From Pseudomonas lini (GTDB lineage Bacteria > Pseudomonadota > Gammaproteobacteria > Pseudomonadales > Pseudomonadaceae): 64,000 bases of DNA. Below, piece after piece: positions 26,252 through 38,233 of the stretch. Below the pieces are notes generated by a model. It saw nothing but the letters and a program-made list of their open reading frames with translations. It ran no database searches and was not told where the DNA came from. The position numbers were made by a program, and so were the translations under genes. Numbering within the stretch: the stretch's first letter is position 1; each line of letters begins with the position of its first letter. The stretch covers positions 5,332,001 to 5,396,000 of the forward strand of contig NZ_OZ061318.1 of the NCBI RefSeq assembly GCF_964063345.1, in the 5' to 3' direction.

Positions 26252-27715
26252 TCAACCCGCCAACCCCGATTGTTGAACCAGGTTCAGCAGCGGCTGTGGA
26301 TACAGGCCGAGGAAGAATGCCAGTACGGCAATCGCCAGCAGCATTACGCCGCCTGCACGTTGTTCCCAGTGCAGCTGGGCATCGTGGCGACGCAGGTTCG
26401 GTTCCATCAGGTACAGGGTGACCATCACACGCAGGTAGTAGAAGACGCCGATGGCGCTGCCCAGCACCAGGGAGCCGACCAGCCACCATTGGTGCGATTC
26501 GACACCGGTAGCGATGATGTAGAACTTGCCGATGAAGCCCGCGGTCAGCGGGATACCGGCCAGGGACAGCATCATCACGGTCAGGACGGCGGTCAAGTAC
26601 GGACGGCGCCAGAACAAGCCGCGGTATTCGTACAGGGCGTCCGCGTCACGGCCGTTGTACGGCGAGGACATCAGGGTGATCACGCCGAACGCGCCGAGGC
26701 TGGTGATCACGTAGGTGACCAGGTACACGCCGATGGCTTCCACGGCCAGGCCTTTGCTCGCCACCAGGGCGATCAGCAGGTAGCCGAAGTGGGCGATGGA
26801 CGAGTAACCCAGCAGACGCTTGAGGTTGCTTTGGGTCAGTGCCAGCAGGTTACCGAACAGGATCGACGCGATGGCGATGATGGTCAGCACGTCGCTCAGC
26901 ACACCGCTGCTCGCCGCTGGCGAGATCTGGAACAGACGCACCATCACCGCAAACACAGCGACTTTCGACGCGGTGGCCAGGAACGCTGCCACCGGTGCCG
27001 GGGCACCTTCGTAAACGTCCGGGGTCCAGAGATGGAACGGTACCAGCGACAATTTGAACGCCAGGCCGATCAGCATCATGCCCAGGCCCAGTTGAGCCAG
27101 AGAGCTTGGCAGACCGGTGGCCGCCAGGGCCTGACCGATGCCGTTGAAGCTCAGGCTGCCAGCGTCGGCGTAGAGCAGGGCCATGCCGAACAACAGGAAC
27201 GCGGAACCGGCGGCCGACAGCACCATGTACTTGATACCGGCTTCCAGCGAGCGCTTGTTGAAGAAGGCATAAGCCACCAGACCGTAAACCGGTACCGAGA
27301 GCAGTTCCAGACCGACGAACAAGCCGGCCAGGTGCTGCGCGCTGACCAACACCAGGCCACCGGCGGCGGCCATCAGGATCAGCAGGTAAAGTTCTTCACG
27401 GTTGCCCGGGTAACCCGAACCGCCATCGCCGAGGTAGGCGTGGGCGAGGGTGACACAAGCGAGGGTGGCGACCAGGATCAGCGCCATGTACAGGCAGGCG
27501 AAGGTGTCGATCTGCAGCAGTGGAGTCACGGCCAGCGGCGCGACTTTCAGAGCTGGCAGGATCGACAGCAGAGCCAGGTTCAGACCTGCCACCGACAGCA
27601 GGAAGGTCTGTGAGTGGTTGCGGCGCCATGCGATAGCCAGCATCACCACGATGATCGTGGCGCTGGTGATCAACAACGGCGCAAGCGCGATAAAGTGTTG
27701 AGTCGTGAATTCCAT
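26252..27715 (-). CDS. nuoN: NADH-quinone oxidoreductase subunit N
   Basis: 487 residues from ATG 27715 (MEFTTQHF), with about 14 membrane helices. It is one of three antiporter-like proton channels of complex I (with NuoM and NuoL) in the inner membrane. Charged helix residues typical of the family occur in [12 protein letters not shown] and in the [17 protein letters not shown] region. It is the last gene of the nuo operon, 7 bp after nuoM. Confidence 0.96.
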   Translation of the reverse strand: MEFTTQHFIALAPLLITSATIIVVMLAIAWRRNHSQTFLLSVAGLNLALLSILPALKVAPLAVTPLLQIDTFACLYMALILVATLACVTLAHAYLGDGGSGYPGNREELYLLILMAAAGGLVLVSAQHLAGLFVGLELLSVPVYGLVAYAFFNKRSLEAGIKYMVLSAAGSAFLLFGMALLYADAGSLSFNGIGQALAATGLPSSLAQLGLGMMLIGLAFKLSLVPFHLWTPDVYEGAPAPVAAFLATASKVAVFAVMVRLFQISPAASSGVLSDVLTIIAIASILFGNLLALTQSNLKRLLGYSSIAHFGYLLIALVASKGLAVEAIGVYLVTYVITSLGAFGVITLMSSPYNGRDADALYEYRGLFWRRPYLTAVLTVMMLSLAGIPLTAGFIGKFYIIATGVESHQWWLVGSLVLGSAIGVFYYLRVMVTLYLMEPNLRRHDAQLHWEQRAGGVMLLAIAVLAFFLGLYPQPLLNLVQQSGLAG

Positions 27716-27722
27716 AGCGCTC

Positions 27723-29255
27723 TTACCGGGCCGAAGCGAGTTGAGTGAAGGCGGTGCCGAGCCACTGCTGCACGCCATGCATCGTCGCGGCAGAGGTATC
27801 GAGGAACGGCTGCGGGTACACGCCGATGTAGATCAGCAGCGCCGCAAGCCCAACCACCATGATCAGTTCGCGACCGTCCATGCCATGCAACACCGCGTCC
27901 GATTTCGACGGGCCGAAGTAGGCACGGTGGATCATGATCAGCGAGTAGACCGAACCGAACACCAGGCCGGACGTCGCAATCACAGTGATCCATGGGGCGC
28001 TGGCGAAGGTGCCGATCAGAATCAGGAACTCGCCGACAAAGTTACCGGTCGCCGGCAAGCCCAGGGACGCGGCGGCGAAGAACAGGCTGAGAGCCGGCAG
28101 GTAGGCAATCTTCGACCACAGGCCACCCATCTCACGCATATCGCGGGTGTGGGTACGCTCGTACAGCTGACCGGAGAGGATAAAGAGTGCCGCCGCCGAC
28201 AGACCGTGCGCCAGCATCTGCATCACTGCGCCCTGCAGCGCCAGCTGGCTGCCGGAGTAGATGCCGATCAGCACGAAGCCCATGTGGGAAACGGACGAGA
28301 AGGCGATCAGACGCTTGATGTCGGTTTGCGCGAAGGCCAGGAACGCACCGTAGAAGATCCCGATCAGACCCAGGGTCATGGCGAACGGCGCGAACTCGGC
28401 CGAGGCATTCGGGAACAGCGGCAGGGCGAAACGCAGCAGGCCATACGCCGCAGTCTTCAACAAGATACCGGCCAGGTCCACGGAACCCGCGGTCGGTGCC
28501 TGGGCGTGAGCGTCAGGCAACCAGGAGTGGAACGGCACCACTGGCAGCTTGACCGCGAAGGCGATGAAGAAGCCGAGCATCAGGATGTACTCGGTGGTCA
28601 TCGACATCTTGGTCTTCAACAGATCGGCGTAGTTGAAGGTAATCACACCGGTGTCGTTGAAGTTGACCAGTACCAGCCCCAGGATCGCCACCAACATGAT
28701 CAGGCCGGAAGCCTGAGTGAAGATGAAGAACTTGGTCGCCGCGTAGATCCGGGTTTTCTTGCCATCCGAAGAACTATGACCCCAGAGCGCGATGAGGAAG
28801 TACATCGGCACCAGCATCATTTCCCAGAAGAAGAAGAACATGAACAGGTCGAGGGCGAGGAACACGCCGACGACACCGCCCAGGATCCACATCAGGTTCA
28901 AGTGGAAGAAGCCCACATGACGCTGGATCTCTTTCCACGAGCAGAGTACCGAGAGGACACCCAGCAAGCCGGTCAGCAGGATCATCAACAGCGACAGGCC
29001 GTCGAGGGCCAGGTGCACGTTGATGCCGAAACGCTGGATCCAGACGTGTTTGAACTCAATCACCCAGGTCGGATCGGCGCCAGGCGCCGGAGCAAATGAA
29101 TAGTCGCCATGGGCCCACAGCCAGAGGCCGAGAGCGAGTTCCAGGGACATGGTCAACAGCGCAATCCAGCGCGGGAGGGTAGAGCCGAAGCGCTCACCCA
29201 TCCAGCACAGCAGGCCGCCGATGAAGGGAATCAGGATTAGCCAAGGCAGAATCAT
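27723..29255 (-). CDS. nuoM: NADH-quinone oxidoreductase subunit M
   Basis: 510 residues, antiporter-like membrane subunit of complex I. The proton-channel signature [36 protein letters not shown] and FFIFTQASG are present. It sits between nuoL and nuoN in the membrane arm and in the operon. Confidence 0.97.
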   Translation of the reverse strand: MILPWLILIPFIGGLLCWMGERFGSTLPRWIALLTMSLELALGLWLWAHGDYSFAPAPGADPTWVIEFKHVWIQRFGINVHLALDGLSLLMILLTGLLGVLSVLCSWKEIQRHVGFFHLNLMWILGGVVGVFLALDLFMFFFFWEMMLVPMYFLIALWGHSSSDGKKTRIYAATKFFIFTQASGLIMLVAILGLVLVNFNDTGVITFNYADLLKTKMSMTTEYILMLGFFIAFAVKLPVVPFHSWLPDAHAQAPTAGSVDLAGILLKTAAYGLLRFALPLFPNASAEFAPFAMTLGLIGIFYGAFLAFAQTDIKRLIAFSSVSHMGFVLIGIYSGSQLALQGAVMQMLAHGLSAAALFILSGQLYERTHTRDMREMGGLWSKIAYLPALSLFFAAASLGLPATGNFVGEFLILIGTFASAPWITVIATSGLVFGSVYSLIMIHRAYFGPSKSDAVLHGMDGRELIMVVGLAALLIYIGVYPQPFLDTSAATMHGVQQWLGTAFTQLASAR

Positions 29256-29294
29256 GACGGGCTCGTTTCCTTTCGCAAGTTCGCAAGGTTCATA

Positions 29295-31148
29295 TCAGAC
29301 CGCTACCAGCACGACGGCGCCGATTACCAGCACGGCACCAGCAGCCATCGAGGCGGCATACCAACGCAATTGACCGGTCTCGGTGCGGCTCAGGGCGGTG
29401 TGACCGCCTTTGGCCATACGCGGGATCAGACCGATAGTCTGGTCGAGCGGGTCTTTGCGCAGTACATGGCTGATCGCAAGGTAAGGCTTGACGAACAGTT
29501 TGTCGTAGATCCAGTCGAAGCCCCAGGCAGCGAACCACCAGGCCGAAAGGAAACGGCCGACGCCGCTGTTGGCGATGGCGGTGACGAAGCGACGCTTGCC
29601 GAGGAACAGCAGCGCGGCCAGCAGGATACCGGCCAGGGCGATGGCGCCCGAGGCGATTTCCAGACTGTGCTTGGCTTCGCCGCCGGCATGGCCGACGCTT
29701 TCCGGCAGCACACCGTGCAGCGGCGGAACGATCATTGCGCCGACGAACGTCGACAGTACGATCAGCACCGACAGTGGCAGCCAGTGAGCAATGCCGTGAC
29801 CCGCATGTGCTTCGGTCTTCGCTTCACCGTGGAACGCGATGAAGATCAGGCGGAAGGTGTACAGCGAGGTCATGAACGCACCAACCAGACCTGCATAAAG
29901 CAGACCCTGGTTACCGCTGGCGAACGCTTCCCAGAGGATTTCATCCTTGGAGTAGAAGCCCGCGGTCACCAGAGGCAAGGCCGCCAGGGCTGCGCCGCCG
30001 ACGATGAAGCTGGCGTAGGCCAGTGGCAGTTTCTTCCACAGGCCGCCCATCTTGAAGATGTTCTGCTCGTGGTGGCAGGCAACGATCACAGCACCGGATG
30101 CAAGGAACAACAGCGCCTTGAAGAAGGCGTGGGTCATCAGGTGGAAGATCGCGCCGTCCCACGCACCTACGCCCAAAGCCAGGAACATGTAGCCGATCTG
30201 GCTCATGGTCGAGTAGGCGAGGATACGTTTGATGTCGGTCTGAACCAGTGCGGCAAAACCTGCCAGCACCAGCGTCACGCCACCCACAACACCCACCAGG
30301 TGCAGGATGTCCGGCGCCAGGGCGAACAAGCCGTGAGTACGGGCGATCAGATAGACACCGGCGGTTACCATGGTCGCGGCGTGGATCAGTGCCGAAACCG
30401 GAGTCGGGCCGGCCATCGCATCCGCCAGCCAGGTTTGCAGCGGCAGTTGCGCGGATTTACCGACAGCGCCGCCCAGCAGCATCAGGGTCGCCAGAACGAT
30501 CCAGAAGTCACCGGCCTTGAAGTGCTCAGGCGCCTTGACCAGCAGTTCCTGAATGTTCAGCGTGCCCAACTGTTGGAACAGGATGAACAGGCCGATGGCC
30601 ATGAACACGTCGCCGACGCGGGTCACGATGAAGGCTTTGAGTGCCGCGTTACCGTTGTTGCGGTTGCTGTAGTAGAAACCGATCAACAGGTACGAGCACA
30701 GGCCCACGCCTTCCCAGCCGAAGTACACGAACAGCAGGTTATCGGCCAGGACCAGGAACAACATGCTGGCGATAAACAGGTTGGTGTAGGCGAAGAAGCG
30801 CGAATAACCGGCTTCACCGCGCATGTACCAGGACGCGAACAGGTGGATCAGGAAGCCGACGCCGACCACCACACCGAGCATGGTCAGGGACAGACCATCC
30901 AGGTACAGCGCGAAGTTAGGCGTGAAGCCTTCTACCGCCATCCACTGCCACAACACGTGGGTGTAGTGACCGCCTTCAGGTGGTGCAACGTTGAACTGCC
31001 AGATTATGTAAGCAGTGACGATTGCCGACAGGCCAATGGAGCCGACGCCGATCAGCGCCGAAAGGTTTTCCGACCAGCGACCGCGTGAGAACGCCAGCAG
31101 CAGGAAACCTATGAGAGGAAATACGAAAGTCAGATAGAGAAGGTTCAT
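29295..31148 (-). CDS. nuoL: NADH-quinone oxidoreductase subunit L
   Basis: 617 residues, the distal antiporter-like subunit of complex I with the long lateral helix at its C-terminus. Motifs: [33 protein letters not shown] and [14 protein letters not shown]. It starts in the nuoK stop (ATGA overlap). Confidence 0.97.
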   Translation of the reverse strand: MNLLYLTFVFPLIGFLLLAFSRGRWSENLSALIGVGSIGLSAIVTAYIIWQFNVAPPEGGHYTHVLWQWMAVEGFTPNFALYLDGLSLTMLGVVVGVGFLIHLFASWYMRGEAGYSRFFAYTNLFIASMLFLVLADNLLFVYFGWEGVGLCSYLLIGFYYSNRNNGNAALKAFIVTRVGDVFMAIGLFILFQQLGTLNIQELLVKAPEHFKAGDFWIVLATLMLLGGAVGKSAQLPLQTWLADAMAGPTPVSALIHAATMVTAGVYLIARTHGLFALAPDILHLVGVVGGVTLVLAGFAALVQTDIKRILAYSTMSQIGYMFLALGVGAWDGAIFHLMTHAFFKALLFLASGAVIVACHHEQNIFKMGGLWKKLPLAYASFIVGGAALAALPLVTAGFYSKDEILWEAFASGNQGLLYAGLVGAFMTSLYTFRLIFIAFHGEAKTEAHAGHGIAHWLPLSVLIVLSTFVGAMIVPPLHGVLPESVGHAGGEAKHSLEIASGAIALAGILLAALLFLGKRRFVTAIANSGVGRFLSAWWFAAWGFDWIYDKLFVKPYLAISHVLRKDPLDQTIGLIPRMAKGGHTALSRTETGQLRWYAASMAAGAVLVIGAVVLVAV

Positions 31149-31453
31149 CCGCGCATCTCGCTGGCAGCGTCGATATCGAGAGTGTGGAAGCGGCGATACA
31201 GCTGCAACAGAATCGCCAGGCCAATACTGGCCTCGGCGGCTGCCAGGCTGATCACCAGGATGAACATGATCTGTCCATCCGGCTGCGCCCAGCGGCTACC
31301 GGCAACGATGAACGCCAACGCGGAGGCATTCATCATGACCTCCAGGCTCATCAGCACGAAAAGAATGTTGCGCCGGACCATCAGGCCGACCAGACCGAGG
31401 CAGAACAGGATGCCGGCAACCGCCAGACCATGCTCCATAGGGATAGCAGGCAT
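31145..31453 (-). CDS. nuoK: NADH-quinone oxidoreductase subunit K
   Basis: 102 residues with three membrane helices, the usual NuoK length when ATG 31453 (MPAIPMEHG) is used. That codon is 8 bp after AAGGAG, while ATG 31459 is too close to it. Conserved membrane glutamates lie in [10 protein letters not shown] and [10 protein letters not shown]. It overlaps nuoL at its end and lies directly after nuoJ. Confidence 0.95.
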   Translation of the reverse strand: MPAIPMEHGLAVAGILFCLGLVGLMVRRNILFVLMSLEVMMNASALAFIVAGSRWAQPDGQIMFILVISLAAAEASIGLAILLQLYRRFHTLDIDAASEMRG

Positions 31454-31455
31454 CG

Positions 31456-31959
31456 TCATTGCTCCTTGGCTTCGTTGCGGCCCAAGTGGAACGCCGTGAC
31501 GGCTGCGGCGAGCAGCAGCATCGAGGCGAGTTCGACCACCAGCAGATAAGGACCGAACAGGCTGATGCCCACGGCCTTGGCGTCTACGGTGGTGTGGCCG
31601 AGGGCCTGGCCGCTGGAGTGGCTGAACAGCACGTACAGCAGTTCAGCCAGCAGCAGGGCGCCGAGTGCGACCGGGCCCAGCCAAATGCCGGGTTTGAGCC
31701 AGACGCGCTCTTGCTGAACCGAGGCGGGGCCCAGGTTCAGCATCATCACCACGAACACGAACAGCACCATGATGGCGCCGGCGTAGGCGATCACTTCCAG
31801 TACACCGGCAAACGGTGCGCCGAGGGCGAAGAACGTCATGGCCACGGCGATCAGCGAAATGATCAGGTAGAGCAGGGCGTGCACGGGGTTGGTGTTGGTG
31901 ATCACGCGAAGCGTGGACACAACAGCGATACCCGATGCGAAATAGAAAGCGAATTCCAT
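31456..31959 (-). CDS. nuoJ: NADH-quinone oxidoreductase subunit J
   Basis: 167 residues with five membrane helices. The helix 3 region with [20 protein letters not shown] is the NuoJ signature, next to the quinone-coupled proton path. It ends three bases before the nuoK start codon. Confidence 0.95.
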   Translation of the reverse strand: MEFAFYFASGIAVVSTLRVITNTNPVHALLYLIISLIAVAMTFFALGAPFAGVLEVIAYAGAIMVLFVFVVMMLNLGPASVQQERVWLKPGIWLGPVALGALLLAELLYVLFSHSSGQALGHTTVDAKAVGISLFGPYLLVVELASMLLLAAAVTAFHLGRNEAKEQ

Positions 31960-31968
31960 CTTTCTTCC

Positions 31969-32514
31969 TTAAGGCAGCAAGCTCTTCACGTTGATCGGCT
32001 GGGCTTCATTCTGCGCGGAGCCTTTTGGCTTACCGGCAATCGCCATACCTGCAACACGATAGAAGTTGTAATCAGGGTTTTTGCCGGGGCCGGAGATCAA
32101 CAGATCTTCTTTCTCGTACACAAGGTCCTGACGTTTGAACTCGGCCATCTCGAAATCCGGTGTCAGCTGGATCGCGGTGGTCGGGCAGGCTTCCTCGCAG
32201 AGGCCGCAGAAAATGCAGCGCGAGAAGTTGATACGGAAAAACTCCGGGTACCAGCGACCGTCATCGGTTTCAGCTTTCTGCAGCGAGATGCAACCGACCG
32301 GGCACGCCACGGCGCACAGGTTGCAAGCTACGCAACGCTCTTCGCCGTCGGGGTCGCGGGTCAGCACGATACGGCCACGGAAGCGTGGCGGCAGGTACAC
32401 CGCCTCTTCCGGATATTGCAGCGTGTCGCGCTTGCGGAAGGCATGGCCGAAGATCATCACCAGGCTGCGAAGCTGGGTGAAGAAGCCATGCACGATGTCA
32501 AAAATGTACTTCAT
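31969..32514 (-). CDS. nuoI: NADH-quinone oxidoreductase subunit I
   Basis: 181 residues. Two 4Fe-4S ferredoxin motifs, [15 protein letters not shown] and [12 protein letters not shown], carry clusters N6a and N6b, which pass electrons from NuoG to NuoB. Peripheral-arm subunit close to the membrane. Confidence 0.97.
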   Translation of the reverse strand: MKYIFDIVHGFFTQLRSLVMIFGHAFRKRDTLQYPEEAVYLPPRFRGRIVLTRDPDGEERCVACNLCAVACPVGCISLQKAETDDGRWYPEFFRINFSRCIFCGLCEEACPTTAIQLTPDFEMAEFKRQDLVYEKEDLLISGPGKNPDYNFYRVAGMAIAGKPKGSAQNEAQPINVKSLLP

Positions 32515-32526
32515 GATTCTCTATCC

Positions 32527-33534
32527 TCACTGAGCCGCGACGGCGGGCGTGTTGAGCAACACGACCGCAGCGGTCACCAGCATGTTGACGAGGGTCAGCG
32601 GCAGGCAGAACTTCCAGCTGAAATCCATCACTTGGTCATACCGTGGGCGCGGAATCGAGGCGCGTAGCAGGATGAAGAACATGATGAAGAACGCGGTTTT
32701 CAGTGCGAACCAGATGAACGGGATCTGCGGCAGAATGCCGAACGGACCGTGCCAGCCACCGAAGAACAAGGTCACCAGCAGCGCCGAAATCAGCACGATG
32801 CCGATGTATTCACCGACGAAGAACATGCCCCATTTCATGCCGGCGTATTCAATGTGGTAACCGTCGGCCAGTTCCTGTTCCGCTTCCGGTTGGTCGAACG
32901 GGTGACGGTGAGTCACGGCGACGCCAGCGATGAAGAAGGTCAGGAAACCGAAGATCTGCGGAATGACGAACCACAGGTTCTGCGCCTGGTATTCAACGAT
33001 GTCGCGCATGTTGAACGAGCCGACCTGGATCACGATGCCCATCAGCGACAGGCCCATGAACACTTCGTACGACACGGTTTGTGCCGAGGCCCGCAAGCTG
33101 CCCAACAGGGCGAACTTGTTGTTACTCGACCAGCCGGCGAACAAAACCGCGTAGACCGACAGACCGGCCATGGCGAAGAAGAACAGGATGCCGATGTTGA
33201 TATCCGCCACGCCCCAGGTCGGGGTGATCGGGATGATCGCGAAGGCCATCAGCAAGGCGCTCATGGCCACGACCGGTGCCAACGTGAAGATCACTTTGTC
33301 GGCGAACGGCGGGGTCCAGTCTTCCTTGAAGAACATCTTGATCATGTCGGCCGCAATCTGGAACGCGCCGAACGGGCCGACGCGGTTCGGACCGTAACGG
33401 TCCTGCCAGAGGGCGAGCAGACGACGCTCGACCCAGCTCAGCAACGCGCCGCACACCACCACGGCGAGCAGAATCACGATGGCCTTGAGGACCGCGATGA
33501 TTACGTCGATCACTTCAGGCGTGAACCAGGTCAT
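32527..33534 (-). CDS. nuoH: NADH-quinone oxidoreductase subunit H
   Basis: 335 residues with eight membrane helices. It forms the quinone-entry chamber; signatures are [19 protein letters not shown] and the loop [20 protein letters not shown]. It starts in the nuoG stop (ATGA overlap). Confidence 0.97.
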   Translation of the reverse strand: MTWFTPEVIDVIIAVLKAIVILLAVVVCGALLSWVERRLLALWQDRYGPNRVGPFGAFQIAADMIKMFFKEDWTPPFADKVIFTLAPVVAMSALLMAFAIIPITPTWGVADINIGILFFFAMAGLSVYAVLFAGWSSNNKFALLGSLRASAQTVSYEVFMGLSLMGIVIQVGSFNMRDIVEYQAQNLWFVIPQIFGFLTFFIAGVAVTHRHPFDQPEAEQELADGYHIEYAGMKWGMFFVGEYIGIVLISALLVTLFFGGWHGPFGILPQIPFIWFALKTAFFIMFFILLRASIPRPRYDQVMDFSWKFCLPLTLVNMLVTAAVVLLNTPAVAAQ

Positions 33535-36245
33535 AGCGCTGCCTCCTGCAGACCGTCAACGGATTTGCCAAAGATCGCAGGCGGAATGCCGGCAATACCG
33601 GCCGGCAATGCGACCAGGCCGGCACCCAGCTCTTCGTTGATGCGCAGCGGCAGACGCAAGGTCTGGCCGGCCACGTTCAGGCTCAGCAGGGCACCGTCAT
33701 TGACGCCCAAGCGGTCGGCTTCGGACTTGGCCAGCGACAGGTAAGCGGCTGGAATGCGTTCTTGAACCGGCGTGGCTTTGGAAGAGTTCTCTTCGCTGCC
33801 GAACAGGTGGAAGAACGGCACGACCTGCCAGGTGCCCGGAGCCGGGTTGAACGCGCGCGGAACACTGGCGAACCAGTTCAGCGAATCACCGGTGCTTTCG
33901 ATCAGGCGAGTGCCCGGGTCGCCAGCGCGGATGTGACCACCGACTTCGTCCTGGAATTTGTTCCAGGCTTGCGGCGAGTTCCAGCCCGGAGACCAGGCGA
34001 AGGGTACTTGCTGACGCGGTTCGACCGAGCCCGAGTAACCTTCCATGGAGAACGAGAACGCGGTGTCGTTGTCCTGGGAAGTACGCGGTTCGTGCACGCT
34101 GATGTCGGCGCGCATGGCGGTCCGGCCGCTGTAACGCAACGGTTCGCGAGCCAGTTTCAGGCCTTTGATGCGGAACGCGGCGGACGGTGCGGCATCGACG
34201 ATGCGCGCCAGTTGCGGTTTGCTCGCAGCAACGGCAGCGGTGACGTGGTCCAGTTGGGTCCAGTCGATCGGCTGGTTCAGCAGGGTCGAACGCAGGGCAT
34301 GCAGCCAGCGCCAGCCTTCATGAACCAGAATGCTTGCGTCGAGGTAAGTCGGGTCGAAGACCTGGAAGAAACGCTGGGCGCGGCCTTCCTGGCTGACCAG
34401 CGTACCGTCGCCTTCAGCGAAGCTGGCGGCTGGCAGAACCAGGTGCGCGCGATCGCTGGTGGCGGTCTTCTGATGGTCCGCCACGATCACCACTTTCGCG
34501 GCATTCAGGGCAGCATCGACCTTGGCTTTGTCGGTACGGGTGTACAGATCGTTTTCCAGCACGACGATGGCGTCGGCCTTACCGTCGATCACCGCTTGCA
34601 GGGCTGCGTCGACCGAATCACCACCGAGCATGGCCAGGCCGAGGCTGTTGGCCTCTGGCACGATCAGGCTGATGGAACCGTTCTTCTCGCGCAGCTTCAG
34701 GGCCTTGGCAATGTTCGCCGCGGCTTCGATCAACGCCTTGGAACCCAGCGAGGTGCCGGCAATGATCAATGGACGCTTGGCCGCGAGCAGGGCGTTGGCG
34801 ATGCGCTGAGCCAGTTCGAGGGCTTCAGCGTCCAGGCCTTCAACGGCTGGCGCGCTGGCGTCGAGGGCGTGAGCCACGGCGAAACCGATGCGGGCCAGGT
34901 CGTCAGGAGCTGCGTGGACGCATTCTTCAGCCACGTCGTCGAGCTTGGTTTCAGCCAGGCTGGCGATGAACAGCGGGTTCAGTGCGTTCTGACCGATGTT
35001 CTTCACCGCGGCATCGAGCCATGGCTGAACGCGCATGGCGTCGGCCATGTCTTCGGCCTTGCCCTTGACCGATTGACGCAGGGCCAGGGCCATGCGCGCA
35101 GCAGTCTGGGTCAGGTCTTCGCCGAGGACGAAAATCGCATCGTGATCTTCGATGTCGCGCATGTTCGGGATCGGCAGCGGGCTGGCTTTGAGCACCTGCA
35201 CAACCAGACGAATGCGCTCAAGCTCAGCGGCTTCGATACCGGAGTAGAAGTGCTCGGCGCCGACCAGTTCCAGCAACGCGTAGTTGCTTTCGAGGCTGGC
35301 GCGCGGCGAACCGATACCGACGATGTTGCGACCGCGCAGCAGGTCAGCGGCTTTATCCAGTGCTTCGTCGAGGCCCAACTTCGCGCCGTTGGCCAGCAGT
35401 GGCTGACGCGGGCGGTCTTCGCGGTTGACGTAGCCGTAACCGAAACGGCCACGGTCGCACAGGAAGTACTGGTTCACCGAACCGTTGAAACGGTTTTCGA
35501 TGCGACGCAGTTCGCCGTAACGCTCGCCCGGGGAAATGTTGCAACCGCTGGAGCAGCCATGGCAGATGCTCGGCGAGAACTGCATGTCCCACTTACGGTT
35601 GTAGCGTTCGGAGTGAGTCTTGTCGGTGAACACACCGGTCGGGCAGACCTCGGTGAGGTTGCCGGAGAACTCGCTTTCGAGGGTGCCGTCTTCAACGCGA
35701 CCGAAGTACACGTTGTCGTGAGCACCGAACACGCCGAGGTCAGTGCCGCCGGCATAGTCTTTATAGAAGCGCACGCAACGATAGCAAGCGATACAGCGGT
35801 TCATTTCGTGGGAAATGAACGGCCCCAGTTGCTGGTTCTGGTGAGTACGCTTGGTGAAGCGATAGCGGCGCTCGTTGTGGCCAGTCATGACCGTCATGTC
35901 TTGCAGGTGGCAATGACCGCCTTCCTCACAGACCGGGCAGTCGTGAGGGTGGTTGGTCATCAGCCATTCAACAACACTGGCACGGAAGGCCTTGGATTCT
36001 TCATCTTCGATGGAGATCCAGGTGCCGTCGGTGGCAGGGGTCATGCAGGACATGACGATGCGACCACGGGTGTCGTTTTCGTCGGTGTACTGCTTGACCG
36101 CGCACTGGCGGCAAGCGCCAACGCTGCCGAGGGCTGGGTGCCAGCAGAAATAAGGGATATCGAGGCCTAGCGACAGACACGCCTGTAACAGGTTGTCTGC
36201 CCCATCGACTTCGAGCTCTTTGCCGTCTACGTGGATAGTGGCCAT
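33531..36245 (-). CDS. nuoG: NADH-quinone oxidoreductase subunit G
   Basis: 904 residues. N-terminal 2Fe-2S domain ([17 protein letters not shown]), then [15 protein letters not shown] with the His-Cys3 cluster, a 4Fe-4S site ([11 protein letters not shown]), and CHGCSSGC, which matches the off-path N7 cluster ligands found only in some bacteria. The C-terminal bulk is a molybdopterin-oxidoreductase-like fold without the cofactor. A 136-bp structured gap separates it from nuoF. Confidence 0.97.
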   Translation of the reverse strand: MATIHVDGKELEVDGADNLLQACLSLGLDIPYFCWHPALGSVGACRQCAVKQYTDENDTRGRIVMSCMTPATDGTWISIEDEESKAFRASVVEWLMTNHPHDCPVCEEGGHCHLQDMTVMTGHNERRYRFTKRTHQNQQLGPFISHEMNRCIACYRCVRFYKDYAGGTDLGVFGAHDNVYFGRVEDGTLESEFSGNLTEVCPTGVFTDKTHSERYNRKWDMQFSPSICHGCSSGCNISPGERYGELRRIENRFNGSVNQYFLCDRGRFGYGYVNREDRPRQPLLANGAKLGLDEALDKAADLLRGRNIVGIGSPRASLESNYALLELVGAEHFYSGIEAAELERIRLVVQVLKASPLPIPNMRDIEDHDAIFVLGEDLTQTAARMALALRQSVKGKAEDMADAMRVQPWLDAAVKNIGQNALNPLFIASLAETKLDDVAEECVHAAPDDLARIGFAVAHALDASAPAVEGLDAEALELAQRIANALLAAKRPLIIAGTSLGSKALIEAAANIAKALKLREKNGSISLIVPEANSLGLAMLGGDSVDAALQAVIDGKADAIVVLENDLYTRTDKAKVDAALNAAKVVIVADHQKTATSDRAHLVLPAASFAEGDGTLVSQEGRAQRFFQVFDPTYLDASILVHEGWRWLHALRSTLLNQPIDWTQLDHVTAAVAASKPQLARIVDAAPSAAFRIKGLKLAREPLRYSGRTAMRADISVHEPRTSQDNDTAFSFSMEGYSGSVEPRQQVPFAWSPGWNSPQAWNKFQDEVGGHIRAGDPGTRLIESTGDSLNWFASVPRAFNPAPGTWQVVPFFHLFGSEENSSKATPVQERIPAAYLSLAKSEADRLGVNDGALLSLNVAGQTLRLPLRINEELGAGLVALPAGIAGIPPAIFGKSVDGLQEAAL

Positions 36246-36343
36246 GGTTCAAAGTTCTTCGTTGGCCCGGTGTCAGCGGGCGTGGCTAATGGAATCTTGT
36301 TATTCGTCCGAATCCAAACAGCCTCGAAAGGCGTCATCGGACG

Positions 36344-36374
36344 AAAGGCGAAGGGCACGGACCCTTCGCCTTTT
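36344..36374 (+). terminator. Hairpin between nuoF and nuoG
   Basis: The stem AAAGGCGAAGGG with its complement (36344-36355 and 36362-36373) is followed on the plus strand by a T-run, so it looks like a plus-strand terminator. On the minus strand, where nuo is read, only three U follow, so it should be at most a partial block. A further inverted pair TCGTCCG/CGGACGA (36304-36310, 36338-36344) lies beside it. Confidence 0.5.
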
Positions 36375-36381
36375 TTAAGCG

Positions 36382-37737
36382 TTACGCGCCGACTACGATC
36401 GGCTTTGCCAGAGGCGGGACGACGGCGCTGGTAGGCGCGATGCCGGCTTCGAACTCTGGACGGAAGTATTTGATGGCGCTGCCCAACGGCTCCACGGCAC
36501 CCGGTGCGTGTGCACAGAAGGTCTTGCCTGGGCCGAGGAAACCGACCAGACCCAGCAGGGTCTCGATGTCGCCGGCTTGCCCTTCACCATTCTCGATCGC
36601 GCGCAGCAGCTTGACGCTCCACGGCAGACCGTCACGGCATGGGGTGCAGAAGCCACAGGATTCGCGGGAGAAGAACTCTTCCATGTTGCGCAGCAAGGAC
36701 ACCATGTTGACGCTGTCGTCCACCGCCATGGCCAGGCCGGTACCCATACGGGTGCCTACTTTGGCGATGCCGCCGGCATACATTTGTGCATCCAGGTGTT
36801 CCGGCAACAGGAAACCGGTACCGGCGCCGCCTGGCTGCCAGCACTTGAGCTTGTAACCGTCGCGCATGCCGCCCGCGTAGTCTTCGAACAACTCGCGACC
36901 GGTGACGCCGAACGGCAATTCCCACAGCCCCGGGTTCTTGACCTTGCCGGAGAAGCCCATGAGCTTGGTGCCCATGTCTTCGCTGCCTTCGCGGGCCAAC
37001 GATTTGTACCAGTCCACGCCGTCGGCAATGATCGCCGGTACGTTGCACAGGGTTTCAACGTTGTTCACGCAAGTCGGCTTGCCCCACACGCCAACGGCGG
37101 CAGGGAAGGGCGGCTTGGAGCGCGGGTTGGCGCGGCGGCCTTCGAGGGAGTTGATCAGTGCGGTTTCTTCACCGCAGATGTAACGCCCTGCACCGGTGTG
37201 CACGAAGAGCTCGAAATCAAAACCCGAACCCAGGATGTTTTTACCCAGCAGGCCAGCAGCCTTGGCTTCTTCCACTGCACGGTTCAGGTGCTTGGCGGCG
37301 GTGGTGTATTCGCCACGCAGGAAGATGTAGCCACGGTAAGTTTTCAGCGCACGGGCACTGATCAGCATGCCTTCAATCAGCAGATGGGGCAGTTGCTCCA
37401 TCAGCATGCGGTCTTTCCAGGTGTTCGGCTCCATCTCATCCGCGTTGCACAGCAGGTAGCGGATGTTGATGGATTCGTCCTTGGGCATCAGGCCCCACTT
37501 CACGCCCGTGGGGAAGCCTGCACCGCCGCGACCTTTAAGGCCTGCGTCTTTCACGGTCTGGACGATGTCGTCCTGGGCCATGTCGGCGAAGGCCTTGCGC
37601 GCAGCGGCGTAACCGTTCTTGGCCTGGTACTCGTCGAGCCATACGGCTTCGCCGTCGTCGCGCAGACGCCAGGTGAGCGGGTGAGTCTCTGCGACACGCT
37701 TGATGCGGTTGGCAGGACCGAAGGAAGTCAGGGTCAT
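36382..37737 (-). CDS. nuoF: NADH-quinone oxidoreductase subunit F
   Basis: 451 residues. It binds NADH and FMN ([16 protein letters not shown]; the Glu in [10 protein letters not shown]) and carries the 4Fe-4S cluster N3 ([12 protein letters not shown] plus a later Cys in [10 protein letters not shown]). It is the electron entry point of complex I. It starts in the nuoE stop (ATGA overlap). Confidence 0.97.
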   Translation of the reverse strand: MTLTSFGPANRIKRVAETHPLTWRLRDDGEAVWLDEYQAKNGYAAARKAFADMAQDDIVQTVKDAGLKGRGGAGFPTGVKWGLMPKDESINIRYLLCNADEMEPNTWKDRMLMEQLPHLLIEGMLISARALKTYRGYIFLRGEYTTAAKHLNRAVEEAKAAGLLGKNILGSGFDFELFVHTGAGRYICGEETALINSLEGRRANPRSKPPFPAAVGVWGKPTCVNNVETLCNVPAIIADGVDWYKSLAREGSEDMGTKLMGFSGKVKNPGLWELPFGVTGRELFEDYAGGMRDGYKLKCWQPGGAGTGFLLPEHLDAQMYAGGIAKVGTRMGTGLAMAVDDSVNMVSLLRNMEEFFSRESCGFCTPCRDGLPWSVKLLRAIENGEGQAGDIETLLGLVGFLGPGKTFCAHAPGAVEPLGSAIKYFRPEFEAGIAPTSAVVPPLAKPIVVGA

Positions 37738-38231
37738 ACGTAGCCCTCGAGCAATTTGGCAACGCCGGCAGGCTGCACATCACCGAACGTGTCGTCGTCG
37801 ATCATCAGCGCCGGCGCCTTGTCGCAGTTGCCGAGGCAGCAGACGGGCAGCAGGGTGAAACGACCGTCGGCGGTGGTCTGACCCAGGCCGATGCCAAGCT
37901 TGCCCTGGATTTCGCTGACCACCGACTCGTGGCCGCCGATGTAGCAGACCATGCTGTCGCAGACGCGAATGATGTGACGGCCCACGGGCTGACGGAAGAT
38001 CTGGCTGTAGAACGTTGCCACCCCTTCAACGTCGCTGGCCGGGATGCCAAGGATTTCGCCGATGGCGTAGAGCGCGCCGTCAGGCACCCAACCACGTTCC
38101 TTCTGGACGATCTTCAGGGCTTCGATCGACGCCGCGCGCGGGTCTTCGTAGTGATGCAGCTCATGCTCGATGGCCGAGCGCTCGGTTTCGCTCAGGGCGA
38201 AACGGTCTGTCTGGATAAGCGGGCTGTTCAT
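37734..38231 (-). CDS. nuoE: NADH-quinone oxidoreductase subunit E
   Basis: 165 residues, thioredoxin-like fold with the 2Fe-2S cluster N1a. Ligands are in [12 protein letters not shown] and [10 protein letters not shown]. It pairs with NuoF and NuoG in the NADH dehydrogenase module. Confidence 0.96.
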   Translation of the reverse strand: MNSPLIQTDRFALSETERSAIEHELHHYEDPRAASIEALKIVQKERGWVPDGALYAIGEILGIPASDVEGVATFYSQIFRQPVGRHIIRVCDSMVCYIGGHESVVSEIQGKLGIGLGQTTADGRFTLLPVCCLGNCDKAPALMIDDDTFGDVQPAGVAKLLEGYV

Positions 38232-38233
38232 GC

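Noticed and set aside
26180..27613. 477-codon plus-strand frame opposite nuoN
   Set aside because: Very Gln/His/Gly-rich, typical of an antisense frame in membrane-protein genes; it also crosses the nuoN terminator.
33762..36170. 802-codon plus-strand frame opposite nuoG
   Set aside because: Shadow of nuoG; no start signal or domain.
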